Source of the DNA: Pedobacter sp. Leaf216
Lineage (GTDB): Bacteria; Bacteroidota; Bacteroidia; Sphingobacteriales; Sphingobacteriaceae
Reading direction: 5' to 3'
Length of the DNA: 45,492 nucleotides
Assembly (NCBI RefSeq): GCF_001421515.1
Contig: NZ_LMKM01000007.1
Location: forward strand, 79,941 to 125,432
Shown: piece after piece, positions 16,405 through 25,272 of the stretch
How positions within the stretch are numbered: position 1 is the stretch's first letter
How the letters are laid out: each line of letters opens with the position of its first letter
Notes under the pieces: model-generated
What the model saw: the letters and a program-made list of their open reading frames with translations, nothing else
What the model was told of the DNA's origin: nothing
Database searches by the model: none
Position numbers and translations under genes: made by a program

Positions 16405-16773
16405 AAGGTTTTATAAAAAGTGGACAATTATACTAAAAATTCGTAGAATTAAAAATACATCAGCATAAAAATAAGCACAACTTTTAGTACTATTAAAACG
16501 TTTTACGAAAATTCCAGTCAACCATTATGAAGTATAAAATTATTGTTCTAATGCTTTACACTTCCGATCAGCAAATTGTTTGTATTAAGTGATTAAATAT
16601 GAATCCCTTGGTGATTTATAATTACTAAAGGATAAAATAATTCGCAAAAAGCGTATAAAACAAAGAATTACGCAACTAACTGATTAACATATTGTTATTT
16701 TAAATAAAAAAAGTTATTTTTATAAAACAAAAACGAGCTTGTATTGTTATTTACCGAATTAATCATCCCAATT
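16405..16773. other. Divergent intergenic region with one palindrome
   Basis: This AT-rich stretch separates the cold-shock-like gene (minus) from the DUF3606 gene (plus). The only clear site is a 12-bp palindrome at 16494-16505. A 21-codon frame from 16527 looks like chance. No terminator is expected, as both neighbours start here. Confidence 0.5.
16494..16505. promoter_or_regulatory. Palindrome TAAAACGTTTTA, possible LacI-type operator
   Basis: This perfect 12-bp palindrome with a central CG is the form bound by many LacI-family proteins. The same palindrome with matching downstream bases (TTTTAC.AAA) occurs at 21777-21788 before the GH127 gene. No LacI-type regulator is in the window. Confidence 0.3.
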
Positions 16774-16974
16774 ATGAAAAATCTCAACCAAACATCAAGC
16801 ATTAAAGAAGAAATTATCTTATTATCTGAAGAAACAGACCGTAATTACTGGGCAGACCGTTTAGGAGTAACATCAGAAGCACTTAAATCTGCAGTAAGGG
16901 CAACAAGATGTATTACTTTAAACCAGGTAACTGCTTATTTAAATCAGCAAAAGCAAACCATCAGTATTTCTTAA
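16774..16974 (+). CDS. DUF3606-like small protein
   Basis: This 66-residue protein contains the core of the DUF3606 family: YWADRLGVTSEALKSAVRA, then a short helix ending in VTAYL. The family is of unknown function and often found next to stress genes; here it lies just upstream of a YciE/YciF ferritin-like gene. I chose the ATG at 16774; the frame is open to an ATG at 16744, but the 10 extra residues are hydrophobic and atypical. Confidence 0.7.
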   Translation: MKNLNQTSSIKEEIILLSEETDRNYWADRLGVTSEALKSAVRATRCITLNQVTAYLNQQKQTISIS

Positions 16975-17119
16975 TTCTTTATAAACTACATTATAATATT
17001 GTATTTATTTGCGCAGAAGCATTGGCCATTGGTTGATGCTTTTTTTATTATATGAGATTGTTTAAACCTTTTATCAAAAGTCATGGTTCTTTATACAAAT
17101 ACCTATAAAAAATAGAATT

Positions 17120-17758
17120 ATGGCAACCACAACAAAAACAAGCACAAAGTCTACCGCTACAAAAGCAAAGACAGCAGCAAGCAAAACAGCAGGTGCTGCT
17201 ACAAAATCATCATCAGCAAATTTAAAATCTTCGACAAAACCTCAGAATAAAACTGGTAAAATGGAAGATTCTGAATTCCACAAGTTTTTTGTAGATGAGT
17301 TAAAAGATATTTACTGGGCAGAACAACATTTGGCTAAAGCATTGCCTAAAATGAAAAAAGCTGCAACCAGTAGCGAATTGGCTGCTGCATTTGATAAACA
17401 TACTGCAGAAACTGAAACCCACATTGAAACATTGGTACAGATATTCTCTCTTTTAGACGAGAAAGCCAGTGCGAAAAAATGCGAAGCCATGGCTGGATTA
17501 TTGGAAGAGGCCAATGGAATTATTGAAGAAACAGAAAAAGGTACAATGATTCGCGATGCTGGATTAATTTTAGCAGCGCAAAAAGTAGAGCATTATGAAA
17601 TTGCTACTTACGGTACCTTAAAAGTTTTTGCTGAAAATATGGGCCATACAGAAGTGGCTGATTTATTGGCGCAAACTTTAGAAAATGAAAAAGCTACAGA
17701 TGTAACTTTAACAGAAATTGCTGAAAGTTTCATCAATCAAGAAGCAGCTGCAGAATAA
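17120..17758 (+). CDS. YciE/YciF (DUF892) ferritin-like protein with basic N-terminal tail
   Basis: This is a 212-residue protein. Residues of about 50-210 are the four-helix DUF892 domain: FFVDELKDIYWAEQHLAKAL at the start, then conserved acids and histidines in HTAETETHIE and the second half AQKVEHYEIATYGTL. Such residues bind a di-iron centre in ferritin-like proteins. Residues 1-47 are a Lys-, Ala-, Thr- and Ser-rich tail resembling histone H1-like tails, not part of the family core. The protein is probably an oxidative or osmotic stress protein. A terminator-like hairpin follows at 17834-17886. Confidence 0.85.
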   Translation: MATTTKTSTKSTATKAKTAASKTAGAATKSSSANLKSSTKPQNKTGKMEDSEFHKFFVDELKDIYWAEQHLAKALPKMKKAATSSELAAAFDKHTAETETHIETLVQIFSLLDEKASAKKCEAMAGLLEEANGIIEETEKGTMIRDAGLILAAQKVEHYEIATYGTLKVFAENMGHTEVADLLAQTLENEKATDVTLTEIAESFINQEAAAE

Positions 17759-17833
17759 CACACTGTTATTTCACATTTAAATAATTTGTATTGAATAACA
17801 GTAACGATTCTAATTTTCGCTGTTACAATACCG

Positions 17834-17886
17834 AAAGCAATTTGAAGATAACGCTCCTAGCGATCGTTTTCAGATTGCTTTTTTTG
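17834..17886 (+). terminator. Terminator after the ferritin-like gene
   Basis: AAAGCAAT (17834-17841) pairs with ATTGCTTT (17874-17881), with a small inner hairpin CGCT/AGCG, and the run TTTTTTT follows. It lies about 75 bases past the stop codon. Confidence 0.6.
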
Positions 17887-18213
17887 TGTTCCGAGGTCTT
17901 ATTCAGGATGCACAATGAAGTTTATTCTTTTTCGAAAAAATGATTATAATTACGAAAGAAGAACGAGATCTGGTATACGTATCTTTCTATGTTTTAGGCT
18001 AAATATCGATTTTCTTTAATATTTATTTGTTTTAGCATAATAAAGTCGTCAATCTAATGGTATAAACGATTAAAAAAGCTATAGGAAAGAACAAATTAAA
18101 CTACTGAATTTAACCAAAAGTTTTAAAGAAGTATGGAATACAAAATGCTATAAAATTGCTTTCAACCAGCGTTCCATTATAACTTAAAAAAAAATCAATC
18201 AACATATTATATA
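17887..18213. other. AT-rich intergenic region without a gene
   Basis: I find no coding frame, repeat or hairpin here. It separates two convergent genes, each of which has its own terminator at the edge. Confidence 0.6.
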
Positions 18214-18255
18214 AACAAAAAAGGGTTGAAAAATTAATTTCAACCCTTTTTTGTT
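18214..18255. terminator. Terminator of the OmpA lipoprotein gene
   Basis: AACAAAAAAGGGTTGAAA pairs perfectly with TTTCAACCCTTTTTTGTT around a short loop. The A and T runs on both sides allow it to work on either strand. It ends the minus-strand ompA-like gene whose stop is at 18269. Confidence 0.85.
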
Positions 18256-18268
18256 TTTTATCTAAAAT

Positions 18269-19132
18269 TTATTTTTGAGATTGCTCAGGTGCTTTACCAA
18301 TCAGATCCATAAACTGATCTAACTTAGGCGTAATAATAATTTGGGTACGTCTGTTTTTGGCCTTACCTCCTGCTGTTGCATTATCGGCAATCGGATTAAA
18401 TTCTCCACGTCCGCCAGCTGTTAAACGCTTAGGGTCAACCGCATATTTTGTTTGTAATACCTGTACAACTGATGAAGCACGTAAAGCACTTAAATCCCAG
18501 TTGTTGCGGATATTGGTTTGGGTAATCGGCACATTATCTGTGTTACCTTCGATTAAAACATCATAAGTATCGTAATCTTTAATGATTTTGGCTATTTTAC
18601 TTAAGGTTTCTCCTGCTTTATCAGATACTTCATAGCTACCAGATTTGTATAACATGTTATCAGCCAAAGAGATGTAAACTACACCTTTAAGTACCTGAAC
18701 ATCAACATCTCCAAGTTCTTCACGACTTAACGAACGGGTTAAGTTATTGGTTAACACCATATTAAGTGAGTCGCTTTTATTTTTAGCATTTACCAATTGT
18801 TTAATGTACTTGTTCGAACTGTTTATCTCATCAACCAGTTTAGAAATGTTTACATTCCCCTGGCTACTCGAATTTAAACATTTGTTAAGCGCATCCTGTA
18901 AAGCGGTAACATTGGCTTTTTCTGAAGCAATCTGCTCTTCTAAACTTTTAACTCTGCTAGTGGTGCCGCTTAATTCGCGTTGGCTATCCTGATATTTATT
19001 GCTTAGTTCCTGATTTCTTTCTCTCAGTTTTGAATAAGTATCCTGGAGCTCTGCATATTTTTTATTGCTTACGCAACCTGCTGCAAGTGCAATTCCAAAG
19101 AGCATTAGTGGTATTGATTTGTATAATTTCAT
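18269..19132 (-). CDS. OmpA-family peptidoglycan-binding lipoprotein
   Basis: This 287-residue protein has a lipoprotein signal ending at Cys20 (ALAAGC). Residues of about 25-95 form a coiled coil (YAELQDTYSKLRERNQELS onward). The C-terminal OmpA/MotB domain spans about 150-272 with VLIEGNTDNVPI, the NWDLSALRASSV helix and GKAKNRRTQIII, carrying the Asp and Arg that bind diaminopimelate in peptidoglycan. It is anchored in a membrane and tethers it to the wall. It lies 74 bp downstream of the GH127-like gene on the same strand, but nothing suggests a shared role. Confidence 0.9.
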   Translation of the reverse strand: MKLYKSIPLMLFGIALAAGCVSNKKYAELQDTYSKLRERNQELSNKYQDSQRELSGTTSRVKSLEEQIASEKANVTALQDALNKCLNSSSQGNVNISKLVDEINSSNKYIKQLVNAKNKSDSLNMVLTNNLTRSLSREELGDVDVQVLKGVVYISLADNMLYKSGSYEVSDKAGETLSKIAKIIKDYDTYDVLIEGNTDNVPITQTNIRNNWDLSALRASSVVQVLQTKYAVDPKRLTAGGRGEFNPIADNATAGGKAKNRRTQIIITPKLDQFMDLIGKAPEQSQK

Positions 19133-19206
19133 AATTTTATTTTTAGTTATTGATAATACGTTAACAAATTCCTTGCCGCAATGTTTTTTATCGTGTTTAT
19201 GTTGTG

Positions 19207-21720
19207 TTAAAAAGCGTTAATCTTAACAGAATCAAAGCTGGCCAAAGCTTTGTAAGCTCTTAAACCTATGCTGCCAGATTTGTATTGGGCATCTGTTGCA
19301 GATAGTATTGGTTTCGCTGATCCGTTGATAAAAACGTCAAATTTATCCCCTTTGGCCACTATCTTTAAAGTATACATTTTGTTCATCTCAACCGGGTATT
19401 TTCCCGAGTTCAGAACAATCCATTTTTGATCGCTCGCCTTTCCTATTTGTACGGTACCATTAAGTTGATTCAAGCCAACATAATAACCTTCATAGGCATC
19501 AGCACCGATTGCCGGATTAGAAACCCTGAACATCAGGCCTGCATCGCCAGCAGTATTAATTTTAACATCGGCCTGGTAGGTAAAGTCTTTAAAATCTGTT
19601 CCATTGGCCACATATTTAGCACCGTTTATGCCATAACCGCCTGAACCTGCATTTGAAGCTGAATTTACCTGACCATCTTTCCAGAACCAACCGCCACCAT
19701 AGAAAACCCAATCAGAAGCCATTCCATTTTCAAAATTTTCTGTTAAATTCTTATTCAATTTTTTAGGCTGACCAATTACCGGAAAACAGCTCAAACGGAT
19801 ATTTTCAGATCCATAAGGTACCAAGGTAATTTCTTCATCCTTTTCATTTGATATAACGGGGCTGTAAGGCACATCAAAGGCTGAAACCTTATTGTAACCC
19901 ATGCCCCAGGATGGAATTTTTTTACCCATCACTTTTAATTTTACCGGAGAATTTGTTGCAATAAAAGGATTTTCAGTCATGGTTGATCTTACTACTTTAA
20001 CTGCGTGATTGAGGTTGCCGTTACTTAAAGATAAACCATAATTCCATGCTGATTCCGGCCGTATTTCATAATCTGTAAAACCAGGTACAGGATGCGTTTT
20101 GGTAATATTATTTGAAGCTTTTATTTCGAGTGCATACACAATAGGGCCACGTGTGATACTTACCGAGTTATTTACCTGTTTTTGCGAGGCGATTTCCATC
20201 GGAAAATCAAGTGTCAATTGATCCTGATCTTTCCATTGGCGGTTAATTGTAAACATTTCTCCAGCTTTTATACCAGTTAGTATTTTGCCATTTAAGGAAA
20301 TTGTTGGTTTTACACTCCATGACGGAATTCTTAAGATAAGCGGGAATGCTGTTGAAGTTTGAAGATTAATTTTTAGTTTGATCTGTTCTTCAAAAGGATA
20401 ATTTGTTTCTTCGGTAACTTTGACTTTTTTATTTCCGGCAACCAACGTTTCAATCTCCATTGGTCCGTAAGTAATTATTGCAAGGCCATGATCGGGTGTT
20501 GCTACCACGCTACTTTTAACAAAGTATGGCCAGCCCATGTGCATATTATAACGGCAACAGCCATAACCAGAATAGGGACTGGAAACAACACCGGAACTAT
20601 AATCCTGATTAAAACCATGTTCTCCATGCACGCTTTGCACCTGATTTGGCAGGGTGTAATAGGAATGATTTTTAAAATCTCTGCTGAACTGAGCGGGTAA
20701 GGCATTAAAAGCTACTTTTTCCAACTGATCGCCAATGTTTGCATCATGAAGCACTTTTGCAGCTGTTTCCAAACTTTGCATCCATTCTACCACTGTGCAG
20801 GTTTCTACACCTTCTACACTACTGGTGCCTGCTAAAAATTCTGTTCCCGAACCTAAGCCTTCTGGTTGACCATGATCGTGCATAATGTGTTTTATGCCTT
20901 TGGCCAGTGCATCCCGGTTTGTTAAATTATCCTCTAATTGTGCGTAAACAACTGGAAATTTTAATGCCTGAGCAACATTTACCATATGTTTTGGCTGAAA
21001 ATCATCACCATAAAAGTAAAACTCATTATTGGTGTAAATATCGATCCAGGGGTAAGCCTGCTGCTTTAATTTTTCTACCAATTTTAACAGGTCCTGATCT
21101 CCAGTTTTATTGTAAAGCCAAATGGCAATTTCCATGTTATCACCAGCTCTGGATTTTCCCCACTCTTTTAATGGATCGGCATCGAGATTTGCCAGTTCGT
21201 ATTTAAAATATTTAGATAAAAAAGGAATTACCCTTTTATCGCTTGTAGCTTCGTAATAACTTTGCAGCGCATACATCATTGGCATGCGTGGCCACCAATC
21301 TTTCATTTTTGGCGGGCCGAACAATCCATTGGTTTGCTGACTATTTAAAGTCCATTCGATATATTTTTGAGCCTTTGCTTTAAGGGCAGCATCATCTAAG
21401 GTATAAGCTAAAGCCACCAAACCTTTAACATAATAAGGTACACGCTCCCATCCATTACCATCTCCGCCGAGCCAATCAGAATCTTTTCCTAAATTATCTT
21501 TTTCCGGATAGAGTTCTTCTGCCATACCAGTTGCCCCATCCCTTTGTTGCTCAAGCTGTTTTAACAACCATCCTTTGGCTTTTATGCTGCCTATTGGCAA
21601 TTGTACATAAACGCCTTGTTTTAGTGGTGTTTTATTAAATTCGGTTAAATTTTGTGCTTTTAAGGTATTAATGGATATACAGGAAACCAAGAAACAAATT
21701 GAGGTTACTACTTTTTTCAT
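19207..21720 (-). CDS. GH127-like glycosidase (DUF1680) with C-terminal lectin-like domain
   Basis: This secreted 837-residue protein has a signal peptide of about 22 residues (KAQ). The (alpha/alpha)6 barrel of DUF1680/GH127 covers about residues 35-600. The zinc/cysteine centre known in beta-L-arabinofuranosidases is present: Glu306 and Cys308 (VETC) and the pair Cys388-Cys389 (GYGCCRYN), where the second-named pair supplies the nucleophile. Glu294 is a candidate acid/base by position. Residues of about 650-837 (ENFENGMASDWVFYGGGW onward) form an extra jelly-roll of the LamG or DUF1080 type, as in some large family members. The likely substrate is an arabinose-containing glycan, but related families (GH146 and others) act on different linkages. 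A CTAACCAA leader motif lies just upstream. Confidence 0.85.
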   Translation of the reverse strand: MKKVVTSICFLVSCISINTLKAQNLTEFNKTPLKQGVYVQLPIGSIKAKGWLLKQLEQQRDGATGMAEELYPEKDNLGKDSDWLGGDGNGWERVPYYVKGLVALAYTLDDAALKAKAQKYIEWTLNSQQTNGLFGPPKMKDWWPRMPMMYALQSYYEATSDKRVIPFLSKYFKYELANLDADPLKEWGKSRAGDNMEIAIWLYNKTGDQDLLKLVEKLKQQAYPWIDIYTNNEFYFYGDDFQPKHMVNVAQALKFPVVYAQLEDNLTNRDALAKGIKHIMHDHGQPEGLGSGTEFLAGTSSVEGVETCTVVEWMQSLETAAKVLHDANIGDQLEKVAFNALPAQFSRDFKNHSYYTLPNQVQSVHGEHGFNQDYSSGVVSSPYSGYGCCRYNMHMGWPYFVKSSVVATPDHGLAIITYGPMEIETLVAGNKKVKVTEETNYPFEEQIKLKINLQTSTAFPLILRIPSWSVKPTISLNGKILTGIKAGEMFTINRQWKDQDQLTLDFPMEIASQKQVNNSVSITRGPIVYALEIKASNNITKTHPVPGFTDYEIRPESAWNYGLSLSNGNLNHAVKVVRSTMTENPFIATNSPVKLKVMGKKIPSWGMGYNKVSAFDVPYSPVISNEKDEEITLVPYGSENIRLSCFPVIGQPKKLNKNLTENFENGMASDWVFYGGGWFWKDGQVNSASNAGSGGYGINGAKYVANGTDFKDFTYQADVKINTAGDAGLMFRVSNPAIGADAYEGYYVGLNQLNGTVQIGKASDQKWIVLNSGKYPVEMNKMYTLKIVAKGDKFDVFINGSAKPILSATDAQYKSGSIGLRAYKALASFDSVKINAF

Positions 21721-21729
21721 AAAGGGATT

Positions 21730-21738
21730 ATTGGTTAG
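21730..21738 (-). promoter_or_regulatory. CTAACCAAT leader motif before the GH127-like gene
   Basis: The minus strand reads CTAACCAAT, ending 9 bases before the ATG. The same motif precedes susC, galT and the sugar symporter gene in this window. Confidence 0.5.
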
Positions 21739-21776
21739 ATCATTATGCCATAAAACTAATCATTATGAACGAATAA

Positions 21777-21788
21777 TAAAACGTTTTA
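21777..21788. promoter_or_regulatory. Palindrome TAAAACGTTTTA, possible LacI-type operator
   Basis: This perfect 12-bp dyad with a central CG lies 57 bp upstream of the GH127-like gene. It shares flanking bases with the copy at 16494-16505. Confidence 0.35.
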
Positions 21789-22079
21789 CTAAACTACCTT
21801 TTAAATAATCTCAATCAAATACTGATCTTGAAAACCTTGCTGAACAGCTCATTACCGCAATTGGTTAAATAAATAATTTGCACAGTTAGTTAGGTAGTAT
21901 TTTACAACTATTATGCTTTATTCATCAATGTTACCTCTTGTTTGTGGCTAGTTATAGCGGCAACTAACCCTGAGTTTGGTAGAAGATGAGATTAGTTTTA
22001 TATTAGATTTAGAGAGCGTTAATTTAGAATCGGGGGGTAGCCATTGGTTATTCCCCGTTCTTATTTTTTAGCTAATCTT
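21789..22079. other. Intergenic region with an orphan hairpin
   Basis: There is no coding frame. At 22027-22060 the plus strand has CGGGG...CCCCG with some inner pairing, followed by TTCTTATTTTTTA. It looks like a plus-strand terminator, but no plus-strand gene lies upstream for several kilobases. Confidence 0.4.
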
Positions 22080-22472
22080 TTATACAGAAATGCTGGTGCA
22101 GCTGGCCGAAATTACTTTCCATTCTTCGCGCACTTTCCCCCAAACACGTAACCACTGGTATTTGCCATTGAGTAAAATATCAGAATAACTTCCTTTTATA
22201 AACAGGCATGCCGAAACAATTACTATGGATTCGAAAACACGTATCTCGCGCCTGGATACGTCGATTTTATTGATCCTTACCATACCGGTTCGATAAGCCT
22301 CCATATCCATTTCCTTATCCAGTACGTTACCATATTGATCATGAAAAAGCATTCCATCGGCAAACAACAAATCGAGTGTTGGCAGATCTGTTTTTTTAAA
22401 CCCATCTAGTAATTTTTCTTCAAGCTCGGCAATCAGAAGAATTGTTTCCTGATCGGATAAAGTGTTTGGCAT
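22080..22472 (-). CDS. NTF2-like (DUF4440/SnoaL-type) protein
   Basis: This 130-residue protein has the compact alpha+beta layout of the NTF2-like superfamily: an N-terminal helix LLIAELEEKLLDGFKKTDLPTLDLLFAD, the strand GMLFHDQYGNVLDK, and a final sheet ending YQWLRVWGKVREEWKVISAS, the typical DUF4440 ending 'W.v....W.v.. .'. No signal peptide is present, so it is cytosolic. Function cannot be assigned; many relatives are small isomerase or hydrolase-like pockets. It lies downstream of the sialate esterase gene on the same strand with a gap of 113 bp. Confidence 0.75.
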   Translation of the reverse strand: MPNTLSDQETILLIAELEEKLLDGFKKTDLPTLDLLFADGMLFHDQYGNVLDKEMDMEAYRTGMVRINKIDVSRREIRVFESIVIVSACLFIKGSYSDILLNGKYQWLRVWGKVREEWKVISASCTSISV

Positions 22473-22585
22473 AATTTCCGGTTAGGCAGTAAAAGTATAA
22501 AGTAAGCCACAAAGAATTATGGAACTTTAAATATTGCCTGCATTACACGGATTTGCACACACAAATTGCACAAATTTTAGGTAAA

Positions 22586-24571
22586 TTATTTCTTTCCGAA
22601 GGTAATGCCCTGCCAGGTATCGGTTCTAAATGGCGAAGCTGGCAAACCATCGTTACTAACAAGATTGGATATCGGATTATTTCCCCAGGCGTAGCGGACG
22701 GCTACAGGATTTGCAACCAGGCTGCTACTCACTACTACTTGGTTGCCTTGAATGATTGCTTTTGCCCAATAAAACTTTTTATCAGCCCCTGCAATGGCAA
22801 AACCTGTTAATTCTTTATCTCCACCGGCCTTTAATCCGTTTTGCGTATTTAAAAAAGACAACCGAATCTGTTTCCCCTCGGTTTTACTGCTTTGGTAAAC
22901 AGGACCTGAATAGTTATTTTTTTGTCCGTAAGTTTTAGCAAGTGCAATTAACCCCAATCTTCTGCCTACTTCCTGCTTATTTTTAGGGTGAATATCTTTT
23001 GCTTCGCCAATATCGATAATGGTGGCCATACCTGTATTTGGTAATGCCAGTGTTTTTTGCTGTGCTTCTCTCAATTCGGCCCATGCCGATTCTACCGGAA
23101 TGTTATCTACCTGCATGAAGTTAGCCAGTTGCACAAAATAAAATGGAAAATCGCCTTGCCCCCATTTCTGACGCCAATCTTTAATCATTATAGGAAACAA
23201 ATCACGGTATTGATAAGCTCTATCGGCATTGCTTTCTCCCTGATACCAAATGGCACCTTTTATTGAAAACTGGAGATAAGGGTGCAACATGGCGTTATAC
23301 AAAACGGTTGGGCGATTAGGGCCATTGTCTTCATAAGGTTTTGCTTCTATATTTTTAAAATCAAGGCCAACTTTATATTTCCAATCGCCGGTTAATGAAA
23401 TTTTATCTCCTGCATTATTGGTTAAATTCAATTCTTTGGCTTCACCATATATACCACCGCCACCACTGCTATCAAAAACCCTTACGGTTATAATATTCTC
23501 CCCTGGTTTAAGTAAATCTGCAGGAATGGTATAGGTACGGGCGAGGTTCCATCCTGCTGTTTCGCCAACTTTTACACCATTAACAAAGGTGATATCATTA
23601 TCATCAATGGCACCTAAACTCAATTTGATGCCACTTGTTTTCCAATTTTGAGGGATGGTAATCGTTTTGCTAAACCATACGATACCATCGAAATTTTTAA
23701 GTGCTGCATCTTCCCATAAGGTTGGCAAATTCATGTTTTTCCAATTGGTGGTTTCTGCGGCGGCCCATTTTAACTGTCCGGCCTGGTATCCCGAATCTTT
23801 ATCGGTGGTTATTTTAATCCAGTTTTGTAATTTTTCCTCGTAAGAAACAGTTGAAGGATTTGTAGCTTCTGCTTTAATCTTATCCACTGCGGCAGAAAAA
23901 TCGGTCATTTTTTTAAGTGATTCGGCACTTGTCCAGGCTTCGGCAATTGTTCCTCCCCAGGAGGTATGTATCAATCCGATCGGAATTTTTGTTTTTTCGT
24001 AAACTTCCCTGGCAAAGAAATAAGCTGTAGAAGAAAATTCGGCAATGTATTTGGGGCTACATTCCTGCCAGCCATTATTTGCGACTTTAGCATCAGTCAA
24101 AGGAACATTACTGGTAATGTGCTCTGCCTGCAACAAGCGGATATTTGGGTATTTAGCATCGGCAATTTCTTTTTCATAATTAAGAATTTTACCCCATCCG
24201 GCGAGGGGCATTTCCATATTAGACTGGCCTGAGCAAATCCAAACATCACCAATTAGTACGTTATTAAGCACAAGTAATTCGCCATCAGAAATGGTGATGG
24301 TGTATGGGCCACCGTAAGCGGGCGTTGCAACTTTAATTTTCCAGTTGCCGTTGGCATCGGTTATGGTTCCATAATTTACTTTATTCCATGATACATTTAT
24401 TTTAACAGCTTTACCAGCAGTGGCTTTACCCCAAATGGCTGCATTCGTTTTTTGCTGCAAAACCATGTTATCACTGAAAACCGAAGGCAATAAAATTTTA
24501 GCTTGTATAAACTGTGAACTGAATACTAGAAACGCAATTAGAATTACAGATTTTAACCTATAGTTGCTCAT
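22586..24571 (-). CDS. Sialate O-acetylesterase-like SGNH esterase
   Basis: This is a secreted 661-residue protein with a signal peptide of about 24 residues (QAK). The SGNH/GDSL active site is split by inserted domains: Ser117 in CSGQSNMEM (block I), GAIWYQGESNA near 439-449, and Asp526/His528 in AKDIHPKN. A beta-galactosidase-like jelly roll is inserted at about 290-370 (TFVNGVKVGETAGW). Relatives remove acetyl groups from sialic acid or from plant polysaccharides such as xylan and pectin. The neighbouring GH127 suggests plant glycans, but this is only context. Confidence 0.9.
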   Translation of the reverse strand: MSNYRLKSVILIAFLVFSSQFIQAKILLPSVFSDNMVLQQKTNAAIWGKATAGKAVKINVSWNKVNYGTITDANGNWKIKVATPAYGGPYTITISDGELLVLNNVLIGDVWICSGQSNMEMPLAGWGKILNYEKEIADAKYPNIRLLQAEHITSNVPLTDAKVANNGWQECSPKYIAEFSSTAYFFAREVYEKTKIPIGLIHTSWGGTIAEAWTSAESLKKMTDFSAAVDKIKAEATNPSTVSYEEKLQNWIKITTDKDSGYQAGQLKWAAAETTNWKNMNLPTLWEDAALKNFDGIVWFSKTITIPQNWKTSGIKLSLGAIDDNDITFVNGVKVGETAGWNLARTYTIPADLLKPGENIITVRVFDSSGGGGIYGEAKELNLTNNAGDKISLTGDWKYKVGLDFKNIEAKPYEDNGPNRPTVLYNAMLHPYLQFSIKGAIWYQGESNADRAYQYRDLFPIMIKDWRQKWGQGDFPFYFVQLANFMQVDNIPVESAWAELREAQQKTLALPNTGMATIIDIGEAKDIHPKNKQEVGRRLGLIALAKTYGQKNNYSGPVYQSSKTEGKQIRLSFLNTQNGLKAGGDKELTGFAIAGADKKFYWAKAIIQGNQVVVSSSLVANPVAVRYAWGNNPISNLVSNDGLPASPFRTDTWQGITFGKK

Positions 24572-24665
24572 ATATTACCTATTTTTTGATGATTAGAAAG
24601 CGAATGTACATTTTCTGTGGCTCAACATCAATACATATATCTGCTGATCATTGATTTATGATAAA

Positions 24666-24683
24666 AATGAATCAAAATTCATT
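24666..24683. promoter_or_regulatory. Small dyad between the esterase and RRM genes
   Basis: AATGAAT (24666-24672) and ATTCATT (24677-24683) are perfect inverted arms with a CAAA spacer. It sits about 95 bp upstream of the esterase gene, immediately before the RRM gene promoter. It is possibly a regulator site. Confidence 0.3.
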
Positions 24684-24690
24684 CAATTAG

Positions 24691-24721
24691 TTTGGGTAAG
24701 AATATCATTTTGCTTATTTTG
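24691..24721 (+). promoter_or_regulatory. Candidate promoter of the RRM gene
   Basis: TTTG at 24691-24694, a 19-base spacer and TTATTTTG at 24714-24721 (7 of 8 to TAnnTTTG) fit the Bacteroidota promoter pattern. The leader would be about 60 bases. Confidence 0.4.
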
Positions 24722-24789
24722 CAGGTCTAAAAGAACAGCTCTGGATTTAAGATCAATTCTACCGGACGTTCTCTCAAATTACAGCATAA

Positions 24790-25104
24790 ATGGTTAAGAT
24801 TTTTATAGGTGGCCTTCCGGACAATATCCAAGAAATGGATTTGGCAATACTGGCCAGCCTCCACGGTAGAGTAGAAACGATTAAAATTGTTCGCGATAGA
24901 TCAACGGGAAAGTGCAAGGGCTATGCTTTTCTTGAAATATACAGCCTGCCCGATGCTAAAAATATTGTTTCTACCTTGAATGGGGAAACTTTTAAAGGCA
25001 ATGTGATTACAGTTAAAATTTCTGAAGAAGAAACTCCTGCCAAAACAGCAAAACCACAAGGCAGTCAACCATTTAAAAGTAAAAGACCAAGGTTACAGCG
25101 TTAA
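24790..25104 (+). CDS. RNA-recognition-motif (RRM) RNA-binding protein
   Basis: This 104-residue protein has a single RRM: RNP2 is KIFIGGLP near the N-terminus and RNP1 is KCKGYAFLEI, with aromatic residues Phe and Tyr in the RNA-contact positions. The last 25 residues are a basic, Pro-rich tail (KRPRLQR). Small bacterial RRM proteins are common in Bacteroidota and bind single-stranded RNA. Targets are unknown. It is a stand-alone gene. Confidence 0.9.
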   Translation: MVKIFIGGLPDNIQEMDLAILASLHGRVETIKIVRDRSTGKCKGYAFLEIYSLPDAKNIVSTLNGETFKGNVITVKISEEETPAKTAKPQGSQPFKSKRPRLQR

Positions 25105-25272
25105 TCTTTTTTCATGTTGTCATTTTAAATTTCTTCATCTATAATACAGAAGTTCCTGATCTTTATTTGCCTCTATTGATTAGTTTTTGATCCAAAACTT
25201 TGTATTGCCATACTAAACGTATATTTTGTGCCTGTTGTTTTGATACTGATTAAACAACCGACATAAACAGAT

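Noticed and set aside
20502..20705. Frames on either strand within the GH127-like gene and similar overlapping frames elsewhere
   Set aside because: They lie wholly within well-supported genes in other frames and have no domain or motif of their own.
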